From Planctomycetota bacterium (lineage in GTDB: Bacteria > Planctomycetota > B15-G4): a stretch of 64,000 bases of DNA. The DNA is taken from NCBI GenBank assembly GCA_029245865.1, contig JAQWOM010000015.1, positions 100,305 through 164,304 on the forward strand. Reading direction: 5' to 3'. This document shows positions 1 to 12,160 of the stretch, one piece after another. The stretch's first letter is position 1. Each line of letters starts with the position of its first letter. The notes under the pieces are model-generated. The model saw only the letters and a list, made by a program, of their open reading frames with translations. It had not been told where the DNA came from and did not search any database. Position numbers and translations under genes: made by a program.

Positions 1-199
1 CCTGGGGGCCTTCGGGCATGGCGCACCCCATGAGGACGTCGTCAACACGTTCGGCCTCGAGCCCCGGAACTCGCTGGATGGCTTCCCGGACAACTTTCGC
101 ACCCAGGGTGACGGGCATGGTTTGTGCGAGGGAGCCTCGCTTGGCACGGCCGACGGGTGTGCGCACGCAGCTTACGAGGACAGCTTCCTGTTGAGTCAT
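1..199 (-). CDS. Thiolase (acetyl-CoA acyltransferase), N-terminal part
   Basis: The reverse strand from an ATG at 199 reads MTQQEAVLVSCVRTPVGRAK and on to the window edge, giving 66 residues with no stop. The N-terminal pattern VRTPVGRA and the later VDDVLMGCAMPEG are those of the FadA/acetyl-CoA acetyltransferase family, which cleaves 3-ketoacyl-CoA in the last step of beta-oxidation. The active-site cysteine would lie beyond the edge, so it cannot be checked. The gene starts 26 bases after the stop of the fadN-type gene, the usual order of a fadN-fadA operon, so the two are almost certainly co-transcribed. Confidence 0.9.
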   Translation of the reverse strand, partial: MTQQEAVLVSCVRTPVGRAKRGSLAQTMPVTLGAKVVREAIQRVPGLEAERVDDVLMGCAMPEGPQ

Positions 200-225
200 G
201 TCGATCCCAGAGCGTGGAGAAGAAG

Positions 226-2649
226 TCAGGGACGCGTGGAAGAGCGCTTCTTGCGAAAGACGTTGGTGAGGCTTACTAGACCTTTGGCCGCAAGTTTGGT
301 TGCCATGGGCTGATTGCGGGTGAGTAACTCGGCGATCTGCTTTTGCGTGGCCTTCTCTCCGAGCAGCGAGAGAAAAATTTCTCGTTCAAGGTCAAGCAGT
401 TGTTGTTCGTGTAGCCATGTCGCTCCGGGCAAGTCGCCGCCGGTGATCACCCAGGCGATGCGTCCGGCCACATAGGCGTCATGCTCTCGCACGAATCCTC
501 CCTGTAGAAGATGTGCAACGCCGACGTCGAATGGCCCGCGACCGGGTGTTCCCAGAACGCGAATCGCGGTGCGTACCGCCGGAGCACGGTAGCCTTCCTC
601 GGCCAGTCGAATCACTTCGCGTTTGGCGACCCAAAGCCGACGCTCTCCATTCATGACGATGGTGCCGGCGGGGGACATGAAGCCGAGGCTCTGAGCTTCT
701 TCGGCACTTGTCGCCACCTGCGCTTTGGCAACGGTCTCGAATGCGCGCCGTAGGAAGGGGGCCAGGTGCTCTGGGGCAGGAGATGCGGCTTGCTCGGCAG
801 CCCATGCAGCCATGCGCATGGTTCCACCACCAGCTGGAATGAGACCTGCTCCAATCTCGACGAGACCTATATACGATTCGGCCGCACAGACCGGGTGAGC
901 GCAGGCCATCGTCATTTCACAGGCACCACCGAGCACGCGGCCTTGTGTGGCGACGAGCACGGGCTTGCTTGCATAGCGAATGCGTTGCCCCATTTGCTGG
1001 AACGAACTCACAGCTTGTTCCAACTCGGGCCAATGCCCCTGCATCACAGCCATCCCCATTTCGGCGAGGTTCGCTCCGACGCTGAAGTGCTCAGCGGCAT
1101 TTCCGATGACCAGTCCAGCCCAGGGCCCGTTTTCTACGGTTTCGATGGCATGGAACAAGCCCTCAATGACGTGCTTGCCGATGCTGTTCATCTTGCTACG
1201 GAACTCAAACAGCGCGACTCCATCACCAAGGTCGAGCAGCGCAGATTCTTTGTTGCTCCAGAGTTCGCCGCGTATGTCGCGGACCGAATTCAGGTCAATC
1301 TCATCGCGTGGAACTTCGCGATCACGATAGTCAGATGTTGCGGGATTCCAGCTCCCTTGCGTGTTCGGGTTCACGCGGTAGAAGGATGTCGCTCCTGCGC
1401 GCTCCATCTCTTCGATCCACGTGGGAATCACGAGCCGCTGTTCTCGCATGTCGTCGAGGACGCGTTGAAAGCCGAGCGTTTCCCATGTCGCGAAGGGGCC
1501 CATCCTCCAACCAAAGCCGAGTTTGAGGGCGTCATCTACATCGCAGACTTCATCAGCGATTTCTGGTAGCCGGCGTGCGGTGTAGGCCAGTAGGTCCCAT
1601 GTTGTGCGCCGAAAGAATTCGCCCACCCGCCCTTGGTCTTCGTAGAGCGCGCGGAGGCGTTGAGGAAGACTGCCCGCCTTCTTGATGCTCTCAATGTCGA
1701 CGCGTTTCTTGCCGGGGGCGACGTACTCCATCGACTTGGGGTCGATGGAGAGAATCTTTCCTTCGTGCTTCTTGTAGAAGCCGTGTTTTGTCTTTGCGCC
1801 AAGCGCGCCGCGTTCCGTGAGCTTGAGGAGTAGCCATGGGGGTCGAAATGCTTCGCGGCTTTCGTCGTTTTCGACTCCTTCGTAGAGGTTGTTGGCGACG
1901 TGAGCCAACGTGTCAAGCCCGACAAGGTCTGCCGTCCGGAAAGTCGCTGAGCGGGGGTGTCCAACGACGGTCCCCGTGAGCAAGTCGACGTCTTCGATAC
2001 TGAAGCCATGTTCCGTGACTTCACGCATCGCCTGCATCGCGGCATAGATGCCGATGCGATTGCCAATGAAGTTCGGGGTGTCCTTGGCAACAACGATTCC
2101 CTTGCCGAGGTGCATGCGCGCGAACCAACTCACACGTTCGAGTACGAAAGCATCCGTGTCTGGAGTCGGAATGACTTCGAAGAGTTTTAGGTACCGCGGC
2201 GGATTGAAAAAGTGTGTTCCGAGGAAGCGCTTGCGGAAAGATTCGCCGCGCCCTTCGGAAATCTTGTGAATGGGAAGCCCACTCGTGTTGGTGGAGACAA
2301 TCGTGTCGTCTCGAACGATTGTCTCGAGTCGCTGCATGAGTTGCTGCTTGATGTCGAGCTGCTCGATAACCGCTTCAATCACCCAGTCAACATCTGCAAG
2401 CCGACCGAAGTCATCTTCAAAATTGCCGGGGGTGATGAGTTCCGCGCGGTTCGACGTGAAGAATGGATTGGGGCTGATCTTCTGGGCACTCGCCAAGGCT
2501 TGGCGCGCTGGAGCACTCCGGTCATTGCCCTCAGCCGCGATGTCCAGGAGGTGAACGGTGAGGCCAGCGTTCGCCAGGTGAGCTGCTATCTGCGCCCCCA
2601 TGACGCCGGCGCCGAGTACAGCGGCGGAGCGGAAAGGAGCGGGCGTCAT
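226..2649 (-). CDS. fadN: 3-hydroxyacyl-CoA dehydrogenase / enoyl-CoA hydratase (FadN type)
   Basis: Multifunctional beta-oxidation enzyme of 807 residues in the B. subtilis FadN order: dehydrogenase first, crotonase fold last. The Rossmann motif VLGAGVMGAQ lies near residues 10-19, HFFNPP belongs to the NAD/substrate domain, and the C-terminal hydratase domain keeps both catalytic glutamates (GGACEM, Glu578; GLVEIG, Glu598), 20 residues apart as in FadB. The open frame runs upstream to 3033, but that part is proline/arginine-rich and lies across the divergent amidase gene. The ATG at 2649 has GAGGAG six bases upstream, so I start there. The thiolase gene follows directly. Cytoplasmic; role in fatty-acid degradation. 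Confidence 0.93.
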   Translation of the reverse strand: MTPAPFRSAAVLGAGVMGAQIAAHLANAGLTVHLLDIAAEGNDRSAPARQALASAQKISPNPFFTSNRAELITPGNFEDDFGRLADVDWVIEAVIEQLDIKQQLMQRLETIVRDDTIVSTNTSGLPIHKISEGRGESFRKRFLGTHFFNPPRYLKLFEVIPTPDTDAFVLERVSWFARMHLGKGIVVAKDTPNFIGNRIGIYAAMQAMREVTEHGFSIEDVDLLTGTVVGHPRSATFRTADLVGLDTLAHVANNLYEGVENDESREAFRPPWLLLKLTERGALGAKTKHGFYKKHEGKILSIDPKSMEYVAPGKKRVDIESIKKAGSLPQRLRALYEDQGRVGEFFRRTTWDLLAYTARRLPEIADEVCDVDDALKLGFGWRMGPFATWETLGFQRVLDDMREQRLVIPTWIEEMERAGATSFYRVNPNTQGSWNPATSDYRDREVPRDEIDLNSVRDIRGELWSNKESALLDLGDGVALFEFRSKMNSIGKHVIEGLFHAIETVENGPWAGLVIGNAAEHFSVGANLAEMGMAVMQGHWPELEQAVSSFQQMGQRIRYASKPVLVATQGRVLGGACEMTMACAHPVCAAESYIGLVEIGAGLIPAGGGTMRMAAWAAEQAASPAPEHLAPFLRRAFETVAKAQVATSAEEAQSLGFMSPAGTIVMNGERRLWVAKREVIRLAEEGYRAPAVRTAIRVLGTPGRGPFDVGVAHLLQGGFVREHDAYVAGRIAWVITGGDLPGATWLHEQQLLDLEREIFLSLLGEKATQKQIAELLTRNQPMATKLAAKGLVSLTNVFRKKRSSTRP

Positions 2650-2815
2650 GCTGGGCTCCTCGGTTGACATGGGTGAAATGGGCCCCGCATTGGGTGTGAT
2701 CGGGTGTGATCGGATTTCACGAATCGGCACGACCACCGTAGCAGCCCAGCCGGAGGTCTTCGACGGCCAGAGTCCCCGGCAGGCCTTGCAAGAAGGAGGT
2801 ATCCTAGAGACTGCA

Positions 2816-4183
2816 ATGAGCATGCTCTCGACGCGAACTCCAAACGGGGGCCCTCTGGGGCTTAAGCTCGGCCTGCTCGTGTTGAGCGCGCTGCTTGCGA
2901 TACCGGTGCAGGGGTGGGGCTTTTCCAGCAGTTCGTCGGTGCTGTGTGCCGTAGGTCCTTCAGGCATTTCGCAGGCCTGGATCTCAGCTGAGAAAGGCTT
3001 GGTGCTCATTGACTGGCCGGGGGCGCCTACCAAGAGGCTTTCTCTGGGGCGTGCCGGGTTCCCACGCTTTCTCCCCGACGGTCGCTTTGTCTACGAGTCG
3101 AGTCTCGATGACGGTCATGATGTGTCAGAGCAGTTGACGTTTGTTCTCGACCCAGGATCCACGCAGCCACGTGCTTCTCATCCGGGCGAAGACGTCGGGC
3201 ACTGGGTCCCTCCGCTTCAACCCGCGACGTCTGGTGCACCCATCCGGATTTGCATCGATGCGGGGCATGGTGGCGGCGATAGCGGGGCTCTTGGAAACGG
3301 ATTGCAGGAAAAAGACGTCGCCTTGGATGTTGCTCTGCGATTGGCCGATTTATTTGAGACCGACAATGGCGATCTCACAGGTGGCGGTCGTTGGGATGTG
3401 TTGTTAACGCGAGTCGATGACAGCGACGTGAGCCTTGTCGAGCGAGTCACGATGGCTAACGCCTTCGGCGCAGAAAGCTTTTTGTCAATTCATGCCAATG
3501 CTTTTACTGACCCGGTTGCGAATGGAACCGAAACTTATGCCTGGGCAGAGGGGACTGTGGCGGCAGAGCAACGTGACCAGATTCACGAACGCATGCTTCA
3601 AGCATGGGGGTTGACGGACCGAGGTACGAAGACAGCAAGTTTTTTCGTGCTGCTGAATACCACGATGCCCGCTTCGCTCTCCGAGATGGGCTTTATCAGC
3701 AACCGAGGCGATGCCTTGCTTCTGGGTGATCCGGATGCACGCGAGTCGATGGCCTTGGCGCACTTGTTTGCCTTGCAGGAGCACCATGGTTTCGAAGCTC
3801 ACGAACCTTCGCTCTTTACCATCCTCTCGGGTGGAACTTACGGGACCATGGGGAAACCAACGCTTCTTCCGAAGGGCCCGCTGACAGCAGGGTCGATTTT
3901 GTCGATGGACATCATCGATGCGTTGCCCAACGCTCCCATGGTTTTCTTCTTCGGATTTCAGTCGATTCCCGAACCGTTTTTCGGTGGCCAGCTTTACCCA
4001 TTCCCGAATCCTCGGCTGCTCTTGCTGGTGTCCGACAGCGGGGGCGGTGCGCAAGGGCAAGGGGTCTGGCCTGCAGGCATTCCTCCTGGCACCCATGTCT
4101 GGTACCAGTTGGGCGTCGTGGATGATCTGGTGCCTCTTCATGGGGTCGCCTTGAGCGACGCACTTCTAAGCGTCTCTCCCTGA
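2816..4183 (+). CDS. Secreted N-acetylmuramoyl-L-alanine amidase with extra C-terminal domain
   Basis: About 455 residues. A hydrophobic export segment (about residues 15-34) is followed by a ~100-residue beta-rich region, then an Amidase_3 zinc domain: IRICIDAGHGGGDSG with the first zinc His, FLSIHANAF with the second, and SEMGFISN with the catalytic Glu. The family hydrolyses the amide between muramic acid and the stem peptide. After the amidase comes a ~115-residue tail with the pattern GxPTL, GPLTAGS, ALPNAP, FFGG and WPAGIPPGT, which I associate with secreted planctomycete proteins. AAGGAGGT lies about 15 bases before the chosen ATG; the next ATG (2822) is in frame. The longer frame from 2600 lacks an export signal. 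Divergent from fadN. Confidence 0.88.
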   Translation: MSMLSTRTPNGGPLGLKLGLLVLSALLAIPVQGWGFSSSSSVLCAVGPSGISQAWISAEKGLVLIDWPGAPTKRLSLGRAGFPRFLPDGRFVYESSLDDGHDVSEQLTFVLDPGSTQPRASHPGEDVGHWVPPLQPATSGAPIRICIDAGHGGGDSGALGNGLQEKDVALDVALRLADLFETDNGDLTGGGRWDVLLTRVDDSDVSLVERVTMANAFGAESFLSIHANAFTDPVANGTETYAWAEGTVAAEQRDQIHERMLQAWGLTDRGTKTASFFVLLNTTMPASLSEMGFISNRGDALLLGDPDARESMALAHLFALQEHHGFEAHEPSLFTILSGGTYGTMGKPTLLPKGPLTAGSILSMDIIDALPNAPMVFFFGFQSIPEPFFGGQLYPFPNPRLLLLVSDSGGGAQGQGVWPAGIPPGTHVWYQLGVVDDLVPLHGVALSDALLSVSP

Positions 4184-4318
4184 ATAAGAAGGCCGCGTCT
4201 CGCGGTTCGGGAGATCTTGGTCTGGGCCCGGGAGGGTTTCAGGCCGCGGCGGAAGCCTGTATCGTTGCCGCCTGTCTTGAGCTAGCACTGCAACTCCACA
4301 GAGTCCTGCGAACCTATT

Positions 4319-5317
4319 ATGAGCCAAAGATACGATGTGTACGGAGTGGGCAACGCCCTGGTTGACATCGAAGTGGAGACCACTCCAGAGCAGTTGAGCG
4401 AGTTGGGTGTTGAAAAGGGCGTCATGACGCTTGTAGATGCTGAACGTCAGGGGCTCTTGCTTGAAAAGCTCAGTGGCGTCCAGCACACACGCACGGGTGG
4501 AGGCTCTGCGGCAAACACCATCACAGCGCTCGCACAACTGGGTGCACGTTGCTACTACTCATGCCGTGTCGCAGACGATGACGCGGGCCGCTTCTTTGCA
4601 GATGACATGAAGCACTTGGGGATCGCCTCAAATGCTCACGACGACAAGGGAAGCCACGCTCCGACGGGCACTTGCCTCGTGATGGTGACGCCGGATGCTG
4701 ACCGCACGATGAATACAAGCCTTGGCATCAGTTCGACGTTGACTGCGGATCAGTTGGTTGAAGACGAACTGGCGGCATCTGAGTATCTCTACATCGAGGG
4801 GTATCTCGTCAGCACGCCGAATTCTCTTCAGACAGCAGAGCGAGCGCGAGAGATGGCCCGCAAGCATGGAGTGAAGACTGCTTTCACGTTCTCAGATCCA
4901 GCCATGGTGAGATTTTGTGGTGAGGGCCTCGAGCAAGTTCTTGGTGACGGTGTCGATGTGCTGCTTTGCAATGAAGAAGAAGCTCTCGGGTTTACCGGGC
5001 AAGACTCAATTGATCAGGCTGGCGACATGCTCCGGGAGCGTGCTGGGATCGTGGGCCTCACGCTGGGTCCCAAGGGCTCACGGGTGTGGGATGGTTCGAA
5101 CTGGCTCGATATCGCACCGCATTCAGTGAAAGCTGTGGACTCAAATGGAGCTGGCGACCTCTTTGCAGGTGCCTTTCTTTACGGAATCACTTCAGGCCTG
5201 AGCTGCGAGGAGGCCGGGAATTTGGCGAGCCTGGGCTCGGCCACACTGGTGACCCGATTTGGTGCGCGGCTCGATCGCGATGCCTTGCTCGAGGTGAAAG
5301 CAAGCGCCCTCAGTTAA
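4319..5317 (+). CDS. PfkB-family carbohydrate/nucleoside kinase (adenosine kinase-like)
   Basis: 332 residues, a normal length for ribokinase/PfkB enzymes. The first signature is TGGGSAANT near residues 60-68; the second is DSNGAGDLFAGAF with the catalytic Asp at about residue 280. The N-terminal GNALVDIE and the long lid region resemble the adenosine-kinase/sugar-kinase branch common in Planctomycetota and Bacteroidetes. The substrate cannot be assigned from sequence: adenosine, ribose or fructose are possible. It stands alone between the amidase and a convergent DinB-like gene. The ATG at 4319 follows directly on CCTATT with no clear Shine-Dalgarno. Confidence 0.88.
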   Translation: MSQRYDVYGVGNALVDIEVETTPEQLSELGVEKGVMTLVDAERQGLLLEKLSGVQHTRTGGGSAANTITALAQLGARCYYSCRVADDDAGRFFADDMKHLGIASNAHDDKGSHAPTGTCLVMVTPDADRTMNTSLGISSTLTADQLVEDELAASEYLYIEGYLVSTPNSLQTAERAREMARKHGVKTAFTFSDPAMVRFCGEGLEQVLGDGVDVLLCNEEEALGFTGQDSIDQAGDMLRERAGIVGLTLGPKGSRVWDGSNWLDIAPHSVKAVDSNGAGDLFAGAFLYGITSGLSCEEAGNLASLGSATLVTRFGARLDRDALLEVKASALS

Positions 5318-5350
5318 GGCCTACGCTTTTCCACAAGGCGCCGAACCACT

Positions 5351-5893
5351 TCACGAAGAGTCTCGATTTTTCGAGCCCTCTGTGGCGTTCTGCAGTTTGG
5401 CGTCGTCGTAAAAAGCGATTTCATGCCCGACGCCTGCGCGTGCTTTGGCGATCCAGACAGCCTGCCCCGTATGCCACGAGAAGTGTTCCACAACATGGTA
5501 GATCGCTTCTCCGGCAGTCACGTTTTGCCCTTGGACATAGAGCTTGTTCCCGAGTTGATTGATATCCATTGACTCGAGAACTTCTGCGGCTTGTGAAACT
5601 GTCTGACTCAAAGCAGTAAAGAGAGATTCGCCATCCGATGCGCCTGCCAGACGGAACTCGCTATTGCGGTCTCGTCTGTCGAGTTCACTTCCCAAGGCAC
5701 AAAGAATCCACTGTCGAACGTTTCCCTCGAGATGCTTCAGAATCGCTCCGAAACTGATGCACTCGGCATGTGGTTGCCACCAGAGATCCCGGGAGGGAAG
5801 TGCCTGAAGTGCCAGCGAGAGGCGGGGAAGGTAAACATCGCGAATGTAACGAGCTGATTCTTCGGCGAAGTCAGGTGCCATTTCGAGATCCAC
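5351..5893 (-). CDS. DinB-like (DUF1572-type) putative metal-binding four-helix protein
   Basis: 180 residues, mostly helical. Histidines stand where DinB/YfiT-like proteins hold a metal: ILKHLEGN in the second helix and HVVEHFSWHTGQ in the last third, the most recognisable motif of the family. DinB-type proteins include thiol-dependent transferases, but most, including the DUF1572 group, have no known reaction. The first start is a GTG at 5893; an ATG at 5881 would give a protein four residues shorter. Neither has a good ribosome binding site. It converges with the kinase gene 33 bases away and diverges from the zincin gene at 5976. Confidence 0.75.
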   Translation of the reverse strand: MDLEMAPDFAEESARYIRDVYLPRLSLALQALPSRDLWWQPHAECISFGAILKHLEGNVRQWILCALGSELDRRDRNSEFRLAGASDGESLFTALSQTVSQAAEVLESMDINQLGNKLYVQGQNVTAGEAIYHVVEHFSWHTGQAVWIAKARAGVGHEIAFYDDAKLQNATEGSKNRDSS

Positions 5894-5975
5894 CGGAGAG
5901 TCGATTGGAGAGCCATGCCGCGACGAGAAGAAAGCCTTTGCCGTGGTTGTGAGATTACATCGCTAAGCTGACGTT

Positions 5976-6554
5976 ATGGCGATTCAGCGAGAAATTGACT
6001 GCGAGTACAGTGACCCGCTGGACCTTATCTGGTTGGAGACGGCCAGAACTCTGGGCATGGAGGTTGAGCGATCGGCGGCCGTATATGCCGCGTGGGACGG
6101 GGAAGGTGTTCTGTACATCGCAGATTCTGAAAGCATGGACCCCGACGACTGTGTGGCGCAGATGGTGTTCCATGAGGTCTGCCATGCGCTTGTCGAAGGG
6201 CCTGGGTCGTGGGGTGTTTCAGACTGGGGGTTGGTGAACCGTGATGATCGGCATCTCGTTCGAGAGCATGCTTGTCACCGATTGCAAGCCGCACTTTCTG
6301 ATCGGTATGGCTTGCGTCGCTTGTTGGGAGTGACGACCGATCACCGGGCTTACTACGATGCGTTACCACTCGATCCGCTGAGCGGAGATGACCCTGCAGT
6401 CGTGCCCGCATGCCGTGGCTGGGAGCGTGCGACAACAGGGCCGTGGGCAGAAGCTTTGGACCACGCGTTGTGCGCAACTGCGCAGATGGCACAGATCCTG
6501 AAGAGCTTTTCGAGCAACCACTCGCTCTGGTCACGAGTTGTCGACCCTCTTTAA
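5976..6554 (+). CDS. Putative zincin-type metallopeptidase, family unknown
   Basis: 192 residues with no export signal. A single HExxH motif (FHEVCHALVEG, His66-Glu67-His70) is preceded by hydrophobic residues, as in zinc peptidases. DRHLVREHACHRLQ about 30 residues later could give a third ligand. The N-terminal half (YIADSESMDPDDCVAQM) resembles the strand and linker before the active-site helix in small zincins. I know no named family that fits. The gene sits between the divergent DinB-like gene and the convergent histidine kinase gene (16 bases apart). Confidence 0.7.
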   Translation: MAIQREIDCEYSDPLDLIWLETARTLGMEVERSAAVYAAWDGEGVLYIADSESMDPDDCVAQMVFHEVCHALVEGPGSWGVSDWGLVNRDDRHLVREHACHRLQAALSDRYGLRRLLGVTTDHRAYYDALPLDPLSGDDPAVVPACRGWERATTGPWAEALDHALCATAQMAQILKSFSSNHSLWSRVVDPL

Positions 6555-6570
6555 GGTGACTGGGCCGCGC

Positions 6571-9729
<3,159 letters not shown>

Positions 9730-9916
9730 GGGCTTTCCATGGGCACATGAGTGTCATGCGTATGTTTCGACGCATCACCGCCTTTGCCTTGAACCTCTGC
9801 TGGCCCTTGTCGAAAAGGGCTGGAATTGGCCTCCAAAGGGCCTGTTTGCTGGACGATTGCCCTTGAGTTCGCCCCGAAAAGGCCTTTCAGGCGAGGGGGC
9901 CGGGGCGAGCCGCGCG

Positions 9917-11872
9917 TTACTGACCCGAAAAGGTGGGGCGCTCGTGAGGCTCGAAATAGCGGGTGGTCGTGCGCGAATAGCGGACGCGCCCGGATTCGAG
10001 TCTCTGCGCGTAGGAGACCCCGGACCGGAGAAAGTCGTAGTGCTGAACGATGGCGCTGAACCTCGGGAGTAAGCCGGAGGCGTATCGAACCATGGCCGCA
10101 GCGGAATTCTTTTCCCCAGCGGCATCGCGCTGTGTGAGGACTTGCCCAGCTGTGCTCAAGACCATGTTCATACTTGTCACCATGATTTGCACCGCGCCTT
10201 GCATCGAGGCGTATCGCTCCGCGTAGGGAGTCAGGGAGGCACTGACCATTGAGTCCCTTGGCAGACCACCGCTTGCTTTGATGGTGGCGTTCTCATCGAT
10301 GCCATCGACTTCTTCCGCGGCCGCCTCCATGGAGAGTGCAAGGGTTTCCTGGGAGTTCGTAAAAATGAGTTTGTTGCCAACGATGCCATAGGTGAACTGC
10401 GGCATAGGAATCGCGAACCCGGGAGCTTGTATGGTCATGTTGACGTGTTTCATGCCCGGGAAAATTCCTTTCGCATCTCGAATCTCGAGATTCGGAAGTT
10501 CTCCACTGCCTCCGGAGTATTGGATGAGCAATGGGAGCCCCGCCTCGTACACGTTTTCGAGGCGGCGAATGAGCTTGCGTGCCCCCGCAGGATTCTTGAG
10601 TTCGATCATGTAGACATAGTCTTCTGGCTGCAGGGGTGTGGGGTACGCAGCTGGCATCGAAAAGACAACGGTATTGCTGTCCGCGATGGCGAGAAGATCT
10701 TCCTCGAAGCTGAGGTCAAGAACTGCCTGAATCGTTCTCCAGCCGGCGAGATTTGCTTCGACTTCGAGTTCAGGGTCTCCGTAAATCTGGATGCGTTCGA
10801 TGACCCAGTGGTACATCGGCACCAGGTTGACACCGCTTGTCAGCGTAAAACCCGTGGCTTCTGCAGGAACGAAATCGAGAAGGCTGTTTTCATCGGACTC
10901 GAACATGGCGACATACAGTGGGTTGCGCGCGTCAACGGCTTCGTCTCGATATCGGATCCGTTGTTGCGTCACGACTTCGTAGTCTTTTGCATGTTCGACG
11001 AGGGCGACCGTGTCGACCACGTCGAGTAGGTCGATTACGTCCTCAAGAGGTTGGCGATCCTGTGAGCCGAGATACGGGAGAATGGCTTCTTTCGCGTCGC
11101 TGAGAGCTCCATGAACGTCGACGAATGTGGTGCGAGCCGCGTCTCGAGGCAAATCACCGAAAGCCGCCGTGTAACGCTCGGTCTCGGCCAGGGATACGCC
11201 TGATGTTCCTTCGAGGCGTGCGAGGGCGCCCTCCAGGAATCCGTGTCCGAAGACGAACATGAATTCATTCTCATGCACGGCCAGTTGAGCCAGCGCTTGG
11301 TCTGCGAATGGGCCCACGTGCAAGCTGTAGATTCTGGTGTCGTCGCGTGTTCTCTTTTTGAAAGAGAGCGAGTCAGGTGCGATCAAGGCCACTGTGGAGA
11401 ACAAGTTCCTGAGAGCCTGCTCCAGCTTCGGGGCCGCTTCAAGGTCGGGATTGAACGCGAGGAGTGTGCCCATCGGGAGAACGGGGACCCAAGGGGAGAG
11501 GCCGCCCGTTTTCATCGCGAAGACGGTTTCGTTTTCCGAGAGTGCGGCCCAATCGACCCGATCAATGATCTCGTAGAGGACGTCGCGAAGAGCCCGCAAT
11601 TGCGTGCTTGTCTCTGGCCCCATGCCACCAGCCTCTAGTGCCTCCAGGGCAAGGTTGTCGAACCTGGCATCAATGACGGCCCGGATGATTTCCAGGGAGT
11701 AGTCATCTGCGAAGTCAAAGCTGTCAGTCGCAGGGCTGTAGCTGATGAGAAACGCATCGTCTGGTACGACGCGTATGAGTTGGGCATTGCTGGGTGCTGC
11801 TGGCCACAGCATGGCGACTGCCAAGAAGATCGGCAGGGAGTGCCTGGATATGTTGCCCCGGTTCCAGATCAT
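9917..11872 (-). CDS. Large secreted protein of unknown function (DUF3352-like)
   Basis: 651 residues beginning with a signal peptide (hydrophobic residues ~12-28, likely cut after PSNA). The mature protein has alternating helical and beta segments with no catalytic motif that I can name. The start VVPDDAFLISYSPATDSFDF and the internal FGHGFLEGAL and MYHWVIERIQ resemble the DUF3352 type of exported proteins, but I hold that family call loosely. A GAGGGCG sequence eight bases before the ATG supports the start. It follows the HtrA gene on the same strand after 288 bases and precedes the kinase gene after 187 bases. Confidence 0.7.
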   Translation of the reverse strand: MIWNRGNISRHSLPIFLAVAMLWPAAPSNAQLIRVVPDDAFLISYSPATDSFDFADDYSLEIIRAVIDARFDNLALEALEAGGMGPETSTQLRALRDVLYEIIDRVDWAALSENETVFAMKTGGLSPWVPVLPMGTLLAFNPDLEAAPKLEQALRNLFSTVALIAPDSLSFKKRTRDDTRIYSLHVGPFADQALAQLAVHENEFMFVFGHGFLEGALARLEGTSGVSLAETERYTAAFGDLPRDAARTTFVDVHGALSDAKEAILPYLGSQDRQPLEDVIDLLDVVDTVALVEHAKDYEVVTQQRIRYRDEAVDARNPLYVAMFESDENSLLDFVPAEATGFTLTSGVNLVPMYHWVIERIQIYGDPELEVEANLAGWRTIQAVLDLSFEEDLLAIADSNTVVFSMPAAYPTPLQPEDYVYMIELKNPAGARKLIRRLENVYEAGLPLLIQYSGGSGELPNLEIRDAKGIFPGMKHVNMTIQAPGFAIPMPQFTYGIVGNKLIFTNSQETLALSMEAAAEEVDGIDENATIKASGGLPRDSMVSASLTPYAERYASMQGAVQIMVTSMNMVLSTAGQVLTQRDAAGEKNSAAAMVRYASGLLPRFSAIVQHYDFLRSGVSYAQRLESGRVRYSRTTTRYFEPHERPTFSGQ

Positions 11873-12160
11873 GAAAAGCGCCCTCGACAGTCTCGGTTTC
11901 AGCAGGAGAGAGCAGAGTTCGGGTCAGGCCCTGGGGTCCGCCCCGGGGGGTCTGGCTCTGCATGCGTATCCAATAGCGATTATCCCCCGATGTTGCCCGA
12001 AGAATGAAGCTCGGCGGCATGGGCCACAGTCCTGTCACAGGTAGCCACGTAGGGCCTCTCAGAGGCCTTCGAGCCCTTTTTGCGCAATTCTTGTGCTTCT
12101 GGGGTGTGAGAGATCATTTCGAGAGGATCGGTGTGAAGCGCCGGAGAGCGCCCTCTGCAA

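Noticed and set aside
766..1569. 267-residue open frame on the plus strand
   Set aside because: Antisense shadow of fadN; no domain, no ribosome site, cysteine/histidine-rich composition typical of shadow frames.
2650..3033. Upstream extension of the fadN reading frame (128 residues)
   Set aside because: Proline/arginine-rich composition, antisense to the amidase coding region, and a strong GAGGAG site stands before the ATG at 2649.
12053..12067. GGCCT-CTCAG-AGGCC hairpin with a later T-run as terminator of htrA
   Set aside because: The T-run is on the plus strand 10 or more bases away, whereas htrA reads on the minus strand.
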